Assembly (NCBI RefSeq): GCF_029227915.1
Contig: NC_079878.1
Coordinates: 27,679,501-27,743,500, forward strand
DNA: 64,000 bases
Reading direction: 5' to 3'
Source: Hydractinia symbiolongicarpus
Lineage: Eukaryota > Cnidaria > Hydrozoa > Anthoathecata > Hydractiniidae
Shown: in pieces, positions 11,110 through 22,785 of the stretch
How positions within the stretch are numbered: position 1 is the stretch's first letter
Layout: every line of letters starts with the position of its first letter
Notes under the pieces: generated by a model
What the model was told of the DNA's origin: nothing
Seen by the model: the letters and a program-made list of their open reading frames with translations, nothing else
The model's database searches: none
Position numbers and translations under genes: made by a program

Positions 11110-14100
11110 TTATTTAAAAGCTTAGATAAATAAGCCATTTTTTAATGTGGGACCAATCCTAGACCTTATCGCGCGCTTAATAAATAGGAACAGTTTCAAA
11201 AACTACATTTCATTGATTTTCTAACAGTATCAATCCGCATGAATTACAACGGTTGCGTCACAAATTTGTACCAACAGGCATTTAGCAATATCTTTCTGAT
11301 ATTACTATGTTGCATCGCTTTTAACAGTGAAACGATTGACTGTGGGACTTAATTGAACTGATTCTTGACTGTGACCTTATAAATGTGATAAATGGGGCAA
11401 TTGGACTCCAAGAAATAAAATTTTTCTTAATTTGACATGATTGTCGGAACTCAGCGATTACACTGGCCGCTATGGTAGCGCTTCATTTAAAAATTTAAAT
11501 AAGTAAGTCATTTTTTACTGTGGGACAAATCCTAGCCGTTATCGCGCGCTTGATAAATAGGAACAGTTTCAAAAACTACATTTCATTGACTTTCCAACAG
11601 TATCAATCCGTTTGAGTTCCAACAGTTGCGTCACATATTCGTACCAACATGTATTTTGCGATATTTTTCTGATATTACTAGGTTGCATCGCTCGTAAAAG
11701 TGAAACGAGTGACTGTGGGACTTAATTGAACTGATTCTGAACTATGACCTTATAAATGTGATAAATGAGATAATTGGACTCCAAGGAAAAACGTTCTTCT
11801 TAGTTTGACATGATTGCTGGAACTCAGCGATTACACTGGTCGCTGTGGTAGCGCTTTATTTGAAAACTTAGATAAATAAGCCATTTTTTATTGTGGGACC
11901 AATCCTAGACGTTATCACGCGTTTAATAAATAGGAACAGTTTCAAAAACTACATTTCATTGACTTTCTAACAGTATAAATCCGCATGAATTACAACGGTT
12001 GCGTCATAAAAAATTCGTACCAACATGCATTTAGCGATATCTTTCTGATATTACTAGGTTGCATCGCTTTTAACAGTGAAACGATTGACTGTGGGACTTA
12101 ATTGAACTAACTTTGGACTGTGACCTGATAAATGTGATAAATGAGACATTTGGACTCCAAGAAATAACATTCTTCTTAATTTGACATGATTGCCGGAACT
12201 CAGCGATTACACTGGGCGTTGTGGTAGCGCTTCATTTAAAAGTTTAAATAAGTAAGTCATCTTTTACTGTGGGACAAATGCTAGCCGCTATCGCGCGCTG
12301 AAGAAATAGAGAAAGCTTCAAAAACTACATTTTACTGATTTTCAAACAGTATCAATCCGCATGAATTACAACGGTTGCGTCACAAATTTGTACCAACAAG
12401 CATTTAGCAATATCTTTCTGATATTACTATGTTGCATCGCTTTTAACAGTGAAACGATTGACTGTGGGACTTAATTGAACTGATTCTTGACTGTGACCTT
12501 ATAAATGTGATAAATGGGACAATTGGACTCCAAGAAATAACATTTTTCTTAATTTGACCTGATTGTCGGAACTCAGCGATTACACTGGCCGCTGTGGTAG
12601 CGCTTCATTTAAAAATTTAAATAAGTAAGTCATTTTTTACTGTGGGACAAATCCTAGCCGTTATCGCGCGCTTGATAAATAGGAACAGTTTCAAAAACTA
12701 CATTTCATTGACTTTCCAACAGTATCAATCCGTTTGAGTTACAACGGTTGCGTCACATATTTGTACCAACATGTATTTTGCGATATTCTTCTGATATTAC
12801 TAGGTTGCATCGCTCGTAAAAGTGAAACGAGTGACTGTGGGACTTAATTGAACTGATTCTGGACTATGACCTTATAAATGTGATAAATGAGATAATTGGA
12901 CTCCAAGGAAAAACGTTCTTCTTAGTTTGACATGATTGCTGGAACTCAGCGATTACGCTGGCCGCTGTGGTAGCCCTTCATTTAAAAATTTAAATAAGTA
13001 AGTCATTTTTTACTGTGGGACAAATCCTAGCCGTTATCGCGCGCTTGATAAATAGGAATAGTTCTAAAAACTACATTTCATTGACTTTCCAACAGTATCA
13101 ATCCGTTTGAGTTACAACGGTTGTGTCACATATTCGTACCAACATGTATTTTGCGATATTTTTCTGATATTACTAGGTTGCATCGCTCGTAAAAGTGAAA
13201 CGAGTGACTGTGGGACTTAATTGAACTGATTCTGGACTATGACCTTATAAATGTGATAAATGAGATAATTGGACTCCAAGGAAAACGTTCTTCTTAGTTT
13301 GACATGATTGCTGTAACTCAGCGATTGCACTGGCCGCTGTGGTAGCGCTTCATTTAAAAATTTAAATAAGTAAGCCATTTTTTATTGAGGGACCAACCCT
13401 ACCCGTTATTGCACGCTTAATAAATAGAAACAGTTTCAAAAACTACATTTCATTGACTTTCTAACAGTATCAATTCGCATGAATTACAACGGTTGAGTCA
13501 CAAATTCGTACCAACATGTATTTAGCGATATCTTTCTGATATTACTAGGTTGCATCGCTTTTTACAGTGAAACGATTGACTGTGGGACTTAATTGAACTA
13601 ACTTTGGACTGTGACCTGATAAATGTGATAAATGAGACATTTGGACTCCAAGAAATAACATTCTTCTTAATTTGACATGATTGCCGGAACTCAGCGATTA
13701 CACTGGGCGCTGTGGTAGCGCTTCATTTAAAAATTTAAATAAGTAAGTCATCCTTTACTGTGCGACAAATCCTAGCCGTTATCGCGCGCTTGATAAATAG
13801 GAACAGTTTCAAAAACTACATTTCATTGACTTTCCAACAGTATCAATCCGCATGAATTACAACGGTTGCGTCACATATTCGTACAAACATGTATTTTGCG
13901 ATATTTTTCTGATATTACTAGGTTGCATCGCTCGTAAAAGTGAAACAAGTGACTGTGGGACTTAATTGAACTGATTCTGGACTATGACCTTATAAATGTG
14001 ATAAATGAGATAATTGGACTCCAAGGAAAAACGTTCTTCTTAGTTTGACATGATTGCTGGAACTCAGCGATTACACTGGCCGCTGTGGTGGCGCTTTATT

Positions 14101-14200
14101 TGAAAACTTAGATAAATAAGCCATTTTTTATTGTGGGACCAATCCTAGCCGTTATTGCGCGCTTTGTAAATAGAAAAAGTTTCAAAAACTACATTTCATT
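11110..14200 (+). repeat. A/B to C transition region of the array
   Basis: Type C units appear in number from 11622 and mix with A units (11249, 11995, 12371, 13489). Unit 11995 carries a 3-bp insertion ('gtcataaaaaattcg'), giving a 376-bp monomer. Unit 13117 lacks one A ('aaggaaaacg'), giving 372 bp. I see no strict higher-order period in this stretch. Confidence 0.7.
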
Positions 14201-17200
14201 GACTTTCTAACAGTATCAATCCGCATGAATTACAACGGTTGCGTCACAAATTTGTACCAACAGGCATTTAGCAATATCTTTCTGATATTACTAGGTTGCA
14301 TCGCTTTTAACAGTGAAACGATTGACTGTGGGACTTAATTGAACTAACTTTGGACTGTGACCTGATAAATGTGATAAATGAGACATTTGGACTCCAAGAA
14401 ATAACATTCTTCTTAATTTGACATGATTGCCGGTAGCGCTTCATTTAAAAATTTAAATAAGTAAGTCATCTTTTACTGTGGGACAAATGCTAGCCGTTAT
14501 CGCGCGCTGAAGAAATAGAGACAGCTTCAAAAACTACATTTTACTGATTTTCTAACAGTATCAATCCGCATGAATTACAACGGTTGCGTCACAAATTTGT
14601 ACCAACAGGCATTTAGCGATATCTTTCTGATATTACTAGGTTGCATCGCTTTTAACAGTGAAACGATTGACTGTGGGACTTAATTGAACTGATTCCGGAC
14701 TGTGACCTTATAAATGTGATAAATGAGACAATTGGACTCCAAGAAATAACATTCTTCTTAATTTGACATGATTGTCGGAACTCAGCGATTACACTGGCCG
14801 CTGTGGTAGCGCTTCATTTAAAAATTTAAATAAGTAAGTCATTTTTTACTGTGGGACAAATCTTAGCCGTTATCGCGCGCTTGATAAATAGGAATAGTTT
14901 TAAAAACTACATTTCATTGACTTTCCAACTGTATCAATCCGTTTGAGTTACAACGGTTGCGTCACATATTCGTACCAACATGTATTTTGCGATATTTTTC
15001 TGATATTACTAGGTTGCATCGCTTTTTACAGTGAAACGATTGACTGTGGGACATAATTGAACTAACTTTGGACTGTGACCTGATAAATGTGATAAATGAG
15101 ACATTTGGACTCCAAGAAATAACATTCTTCTTAATTTGACATGATTGCCGGAACTCAGCGATTACACTGGGCGCTGTGGTAGCGCTTCATTTAAAAATTT
15201 AAATAAGTAAGTCATTTTTTACTGTGCGACAAATCCTAGCCGTTATCGGGCGCTTGATAAATAGGAACAGTTTCAAAAACTACATTTCATTGACTTTCCA
15301 ACAGTATCAATCCGCATGAATTACAACGGTTGCGTCACATATTCGTACCAACATGTATTTTGCGATATTTTTCTGATATTACTAGGTTGCATCGCTCGTA
15401 AAAGTGAAACGAGTGACTGTGGGACTTAATTGAACTGATTCTGGACTATGACCTTATAAATGTGATAAATGAGATAATTGGACTCCAAGAAAAACGTTCT
15501 TCTGAGTTTGACATGATTGCTGGAACTCAGCGATTACACTGGCCGCCGTGGTAGCGCTTTATTTGAAAACTTAGATAAATAAGCCATTTTTTAATTGTGG
15601 GACCAATCCTAGCCGTTATCGCGCGCTGAAGAAATAGAGACAGCTTCAAAAACTACATTTTACTGATTTTCTAACAGTATCAATCCGTTTGAGTTACAAC
15701 GGTTGCGTCACATATTCGTACCAACATGTACTTAGCGATATCTTTCTGATATTACTAGGTTGCATCGCTTTTAACAGTGAAACGATTGACTGTGGGACTT
15801 AATTGAACTGATTCCGGACTGTGACCTTATAAATGTGATAAATGAGACAATTGGACTCCAAGAAATAACATTCTTCTTAATTTGACATGATTGTCGGAAC
15901 TCAGCGATTACACTGGCCGCTGTGGTAGCGCTTCATTTAAAAATTTAAATAAGTAAGTCATTTTTTAATGTGGGACAAATCCTAGCCGTTATCGCGCGCT
16001 TGATAAATAGGAACAGTTTCAAAAACTACATTTCATTGACTTTCCAACAGTATCAATCCGTTTGAGTTACAACGGTTGCGTCACATATTCGTACCAACAT
16101 GTATTTAGCGATATCTTTCTGATATTACTAGGTTGCATCGCTTTTTACAGTGAAACGATTGACTGTGGGACATAATTGAACTAACTTTGGACTGTGACCT
16201 GATAAATGTGATAAATGAGACATTTGGACTCCAAGAAATAACATTCTTCTTAATTTGACATGATTGCTGGAACTCAGCGATTACACTGGGCGCTGTGGTA
16301 GCGCTTCATTTAAAAATTTAAATAAGTAAGTCATTTTTTACTGTGCGACAAATCCTAGCCGTTATCGCGCGCTTGATAAATAGGAACAGTTTCAAAAACT
16401 ACATTTCATTGACTTTCCAACAGTATCAATCCGCATGAATTACAACGGTTGCGTCACATATTCGTACCAACATGTGTTTTGCGATATTTTTCTGATATTA
16501 CTAGGTTGCATGGCTCGTAAAAGTGAAACGAGTGACTGTGGGACTTAATTGAACTGATTCTGGACTATGACCTTATAAATGTGATAAATGAGATAATTGG
16601 ACTCCAAGAAAAACGTTTTTCTTAGTTTGACATGATTGCTGGAACTCAGCGATTACACTGGCCGCTGTGGTAGCGCTTTATTTGAAAACTTAGATAAATA
16701 AGCCATTTTTATTGTGGGACCAATCCTAGCCGTTATCGCGCGCTGAAGAAATAGAGACAGCTTCAAAAACTACATTTTACTGATTTTCTAACAGTATCAA
16801 TCCGCATGAATTACAACGGTTGCGTCACAAATTTGTACCAACAGGCATTTAGCGATATCTTTCTGATATTACTAGGTTGCATCGCTTTTGACAGTGAAAC
16901 GATTGACTGTGGGACTTAATTGAACTGATGCTGGACTGTGACCTTATAAATGTGATAAATGAGACAATTGGACTCCAAGAAATAACATTCTTCTTAATTT
17001 GACATGATTGTCGGAACTCAGCGATTACACTGGCCGCTGTGGTAGCGCTTCATTTAAAAATTTAAATAAGTAAGTCATTTTTTACTGTGGGACAAATCCT
17101 AGCCGTTATCGGGCGCTTGATAAATAGGAATAGTTTTAAAAACTACATTTTATTGACTTTCCAACAGTATCAATCCGTTTGAGTTACAACGGTTGCGTCA

Positions 17201-17900
17201 CATATTCGTACCAACATGTATTTTGCGATATTTTTCTGATATTACTAGGTTGCATCGCTCGTAAAAGTGAAACGAGTGACTGTGGGACTTAATTGAACTG
17301 ATTCTGGACTATGACCTTATAAATGTGATAAATAAGATAATTGGACTCCAAGGAAAAACGTTCTTCTTAGTTTGACATGATTGCTGGAACTCAGCGATTG
17401 CACTGGCCGCTGTGGTAGCGCTTCATTTGAAAATTTAAATAAGTAAGTCATTTTTTACTGTGGGACAAATCCTAGCCGTTATCGCGCGCTTGATAAATAG
17501 GTACAGTTTCAAAAACTACATTTCATTGACTTTCTAACAGTATCAATCCGTTTGAGTTACAACGGTTGCGTCACATATTCGTACCAACATGTTCTTAGCG
17601 ATATCTTTCTGATATTACTAGGTTGCATCGCTTTTAACAGTGAAACGATTGACTGTGAGACTTAATTGAACTGATTCCGGACTGTGACCTTATAAATGTG
17701 ATAAATGAGACAATTGGACTCCAAGAAATAACATTCTTCTTAATTTGACATGATTGTCGGAACTCAGCGATTACACTGGCCGCTGTGGTAGCGCTTCATT
17801 TAAAAATTTAAATAAGTAAGTCATTTTTTACTGTGGGACAAATCCTAGCCGTTATCGCGCGCTTGATAAATAGGAACAGTTTCAAAAACTACATTTCATT
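14200..17900 (+). repeat. 3-mer higher-order repeat, ~1119 bp, about 3 copies
   Basis: The marker 'acagcttcaaaaacta' followed by 'cattttactg' occurs at 14521, 15640 and 16757 (spacings 1119 and 1117). The variant 'gggacataattg' occurs at about 15048 and 16167. The variant 'aagaaaaacgtt' occurs in the third monomer of two copies. Copy edges are blurred by C-type units that are nearly identical to each other. Confidence 0.72.
14235..14579 (+). repeat. 345-bp monomer with a 28-bp internal deletion
   Basis: At about 14433 the sequence reads 'gattgccggtagcgcttc'. Other units read 'gattgccgg', then 28 bases from 'aactcagcg' to 'gcgctgtgg', then 'tagcgcttc'. Both break sides end in GG, a 2-bp microhomology. 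The left arm of the conserved inverted repeat is lost. The spacing to the next monomer confirms the size (345 instead of 373). Confidence 0.9.
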
Positions 17901-18307
17901 GACTTTCCAACAGTATCAATCCGTTTGAGTTACAACAGTTGCGTCACATATTCGTACCAACATGTATTTTGCGATATTTTTCTGATATTACTATGTTGCA
18001 TCGCTCGTAAAAGTGAAACGAGTGACTGTGGGATTTAATTGAACTGATTCTGGACTATGACCTTATAAATGTGATAAATGAGATAATTGGACTCCAAGGA
18101 AAAACGTTTTTCTTAGTTTGACATGATTGCTGGAACTCAGCGATTACACTGGCCGCTGTGGTAGCGCTTCATTTAAAAATTTAAATAAGTAAGTCATTTT
18201 TTACTGTGGGACAAATCCTAGCCGTTATCGCGCGCTTGATAAATAGGAACAGTTTCAAAAACTACATTTCATTGACTTTCCAACAGTATCAATCCGTTTG
18301 AGTTACA

Positions 18308-18680
18308 ACGGTTGCGTCACATATTCGTACCAACATGTATTTTGCGATATTTTTCTGATATTACTAGGTTGCATCGCTCGTAAAAGTGAAACGAGTGACT
18401 GTGGGACTTAATTGAACTGATTCTGGACTATGACCTTATAAATGTGATAAATGAGATAATTGGACTCCAAGGAAAAACGTTCTTCTTAGTTTGACATGAT
18501 TGCTGGAACTCAGCGATTGCACTGGCCGCTGTGGTAGCGCTTCATTTAAAAATTTAAATAAGTAAGTCATTTTTTACTGTGGGACAAATCCTAGCCGTTA
18601 TCGCGCGCTTGATAAATAGGTACAGTTTCAAAAACTACATTTCATTGACTTTCTAACAGTATCAATCCGTTTGAGTTACA
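18308..18680 (+). repeat. Representative type C monomer
   Basis: Family C, exactly 373 bp. The head reads 'tattcgtaccaacatg' and 'attttgcgatattttt'. The core reads 'cgctcgtaaaagtgaaac' and 'gagtgactgtgggac'. Then come 'gattctggactatgacc', 'ccttataaatgtgataaatg' and 'aaggaaaaacgttc'. The tail reads 'cttgataaatagg'. The ten-base phrase ACTGTGGGAC occurs twice, at 18398 and 18576. The inverted-repeat arm is imperfect here ('ccgct' against 'agcgc'). Confidence 0.85.
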
Positions 18681-18898
18681 ACGGTTGCGTCACATATTCG
18701 TCCCCACATGTGTTTAGAGATATTGTCCTGATATTACTACGTTGTATTGTTTTTAACAGTGAAACGATTGACTGTGGCACTTAAATGAACTGATTTTTGA
18801 GTTTGACCTCGTAAAAGAGATAAATGCGCCAATTGGATTCCAAGAAATAACATTCTTCTTAATTTGACATGATTGCTGTAACTCAGCGATTATACTGG

Positions 18899-18913
18899 GC
18901 GCTGTGGTAGCGC
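18899..18913. other. Example of the conserved short inverted repeat (5-bp arms, 5-bp loop)
   Basis: GCGCT-GTGGT-AGCGC, perfect here and in nearly all A and B units. It recurs about every 373 bp over the array. Type C units carry CCGCT on the left, which breaks one pair. The role is unknown; it could be a protein-binding dyad or simply inherited sequence. Confidence 0.6.
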
Positions 18914-21900
18914 TTTATTTGAAAACTTAGATAAGTAAGCCATTTTTTATTGTGGGACCAACCCTAGCCGTTATTGCACGCTTAATAAATAGAAACAGTT
19001 TCAAAAACTACATTTCATTGACTTTCTAACAGTATCAATCCGCATGAATTACAACGGTTGCGTCACAAATTCATACCAACATGTATTTAGCGATATCTTT
19101 CTGATATTACTAGGTTGCATCGCTTTTAACAGTGAAACGATTGACTGTGGGACTTAATTGAACTGATTCCGGACTGTGACCTTATAAATGTGATAAATGA
19201 GACAATTGGACTCCAAGAAATAACATTCTTCTTAATTTGACATGATCGTCGGAATTCAGCGATTACACTGGCCGCTGTGGTAGCGCTTCATTTAAAAATT
19301 TAAATAAGTAAGTCATTTTTTACTGTGGGACAAATCCTAGCCGTTATCGCGCGCTTGATAAATAGGAACAGTTTCAAAAACTACATTTCATTGACTTTCC
19401 AACAGTATCAATCCGTTTGAGTTACAACGGTTGCGTCACATATTCGTACCAACATGTATTTTGCGATATTTTTCTGATATTACTAGGTTGCATCGCTCGT
19501 AAAAGTGAAACGAGTGACTGTGGGACTTAATTGAACTGATTCTGGACTATGACCTTATAAATGTGATAAATGAGATAATTGGACTCCAAGGAAAAACGTT
19601 CTTCTTAGTTTGACATGATTGCTGGAACTCAGCGATTACACTGGCCGCTGTGGTAGCGCTTCATTTAAAAATTTAAATAAGTAAGTCATTTTTTACTGTG
19701 GGACAAATCGTAGCCGTTATCGCGCGCTTAATAAATAGGAACAGTTTCAAAAACTACATTTCATTGACTTTTTAACAGTATCAATCCGTTTGAGTTACAA
19801 CGGTTGCGTCACATATTCGTACCAACATGTATTTTGCGATATTTTCCTGATATTACTAGGTTGCATCGCTCGTAAAAGTGAAACGAGTGACTGTGGGACT
19901 TAATTGAACTGATTCTGGACTATGACCTTATAAATGTGATAAATGAGATAATTGGACTCCAAGGAAAAACGTTCTTCTTAGTTTGACATGATTGCTGGAA
20001 CTCAGCGATTGCACTGGCCGCTGTGGTAGCGCTTCATTTAAAAATTTAAATAAGTAAGTCATTTTTTACTGTGGGACAAATCCTAGCCGTTATCGCGCGC
20101 TTGATAAATAGGAACAGTTTCAGAAACTACATTTCATTGACTTTCTAACAGTATCAATCCGTTTGAGTTACAACGGTTGCGTCACATATTCGTCCCCACA
20201 TGTGTTTAGGGATATTGTCCTGATATTACTACGTTGTATTGCTTTTAACAGTGAAACGATTGACTGTGGCACTTAAATGAACTGATTTTTGAGTTTGACC
20301 TCATAAAAGTGATGAATGCGCCAATTGGATTCCAAGAAATAACATTCTTCTTAATTTGACATGATTGCTGTAACTCAGCGATTATACTGGGCGCTGTGGT
20401 AGCGCTTTATTTGAAAACTTAGATAAGTAAGCCATTTTTTATTGTGGGACCAACCCTAGCCGTTATTGCACGCTTAATAAATGGAAACAGTTTCAAAAAC
20501 TACATTTCATTGACTTTTTAACAGTATCAATCCGCATGAATTACAACGGTTGCGTCACAAATTCGTACCGAACATGTATTTAGCGATATCTTTCTGATAT
20601 TACTAGGCTGCATCGCTTTTAACAGTGAAACGATTGACTGTGGGACTTAATTGAACTGATTCCGGACTGTGACCTTATAAATGTGATAAATGAGACAATT
20701 GGACTCCAAGAAATAACATTCTTCTTAATTTGACATGATCGTCGGAATTCAGCGATTACACTGGCCGCTGTGGTAGCGCTTCATTTAAAAATTTAAATAA
20801 GTAAGTCATTTTTTACTGTGGGACAAATCCTAGCCGTTATCGCGCGCTTGATAAATAGGAACAGTTTCAAAAACTACATTTCATTGACTTTCCAACAGTA
20901 TCAATCCGTTTGAGTTACAACGGTTGCGTCACATATTCGTACCAACATGTATTTTGCGATATTTTTCTGATATTACTAGGTTGCATCGCTCGTAAAAGTG
21001 AAACGAGTGACTGTGGGACTTAATTGAACTGATTCTGGACTATGACCTTATAAATGTGATAAATGAGATAATTGGACTCCAAGGAAAAACGTTCTTCTTA
21101 GTTTGACATGATTGCTGGAACTCAGCGATTACACTGGCCGCTGTGGTAGCGCTTCATTTAAAAATTTAAATAAGTAAGTCATTTTTTACTGTGGGACAAA
21201 TCGTAGCCGTTATCGCGCGCTTAATAAATAGGAACAGTTTCAAAAACTACATTTCATTGACTTTCTAACAGTATCAATCCGTTTGAGTTACAACGGTTGC
21301 GTCACATATTCGTACCAACATGTATTTTGCGATATTTTCCTGATATTACTAGGTTGCATCGCTCGTAAAAGTGAAACGAGTGACTGTGGGACTTAATTGA
21401 ACTGATTCTGGACTATGACCTTATAAATGTGATAAATGAGATAATTGGACTCCAAGGAAAAACGTTCTTTTTAGTTTGACATGATTGCTGGAACTCAGCG
21501 ATTGCACTGGCCGCTGTGGTAGCGCTTCATTTAAAAATTTAAATAAGTAAGTCATTTTTTACTGTGGGACAAATCCTAGCCGTTATCGCGCGCTTGATAA
21601 ATAGGAACAGTTTCAGAAACTACATTTCATTGACTTTCTAACAGTATCAATCCGTTTGAGTTACAACGGTTGCGTCACATATTCGTCCCCACATGTGTTT
21701 AGGGATATTGTCCTGATATTACTACGTTGTATTGCTTTTAACAGTGAAACGATTGACTGTGGCACTTAAATGAACTGATTTTTGAGTTTGACCTCATAAA
21801 AGTGATGAATGCGCCAATTGGATTCCAAGAAATAACATTCTTCTTAATTTGACATGATTGCTGTAACTCAGCGATTATACTGGGCGCTGTGGTAGCGCTT

Positions 21901-22412
21901 TATTTGAAAACTTAGATAAGTAAGCCATTTTTTATTGTGGGACCAACCCTAGCCGTTATTGCACGCTTAATAAATGGAAACAGTTTCAAAAACTACATTT
22001 CATTGACTTTTTAACAGTATCAATCCGCATGAATTACAACGGTTGCGTCACAAATTCGTACCGAACATGTATTTAGCGATATCTTTCTGATATTACTAGG
22101 CTGCATCGCTTTTAACAGTGAAACGATTGACTGTGGGACTTAATTGAACTGATTCCGGACTGTGACCTTATAAATGTGATAAATGAGACAATTGGACTCC
22201 AAGAAATAACATTCTTCTTAATTTGACATGATCGTCGGAATTCAGCGATTACACTGGCCGCTGTGGTAGCGCTTCATTTAAAAATTTAAATAAGTAAGTC
22301 ATTTTTTACTGTGGGACAAATCCTAGCCGTTATCGCGCGCTTGATAAATAGGAACAGTTTCAAAAACTACATTTCATTGACTTTCCAACAGTATCAATCC
22401 GTTTGAGTTACA

Positions 22413-22785
22413 ACGGTTGCGTCACATATTCGTACCAACATGTATTTTGCGATATTTTTCTGATATTACTAGGTTGCATCGCTCGTAAAAGTGAAACGAG
22501 TGACTGTGGGACTTAATTGAACTGATTCTGGACTATGACCTTATAAATGTGATAAATGAGATAATTGGACTCCAAGGAAAAACGTTCTTCTTAGTTTGAC
22601 ATGATTGCTGGAACTCAGCGATTGCACTGGCCGCTGTGGTAGCGCTTCATTTAAAAATTTAAATAAGTAAGTCATTTTTTACTGTGGGACAAATCCTAGC
22701 CGTTATCGCGCGCTTGATAAATAGGAACAGTTTCAGAAACTACATTTCATTGACTTTCTAACAGTATCAATCCGTTTGAGTTACA
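22413..22785 (+). repeat. Hybrid C1/C2 monomer marking a one-unit deletion in the 4-mer
   Basis: This unit has the C1 state at 22459 ('gatatttttctg') and the C2 states from 22624 on ('gattgcactgg', 'aaatcctagcc', 'tttcagaaac'). It replaces the usual C1-C2 pair. An exchange between a C1 and a C2 unit, with the breakpoint somewhere in 22459-22624, removes exactly one monomer and explains the 1120-bp interval. Confidence 0.9.
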
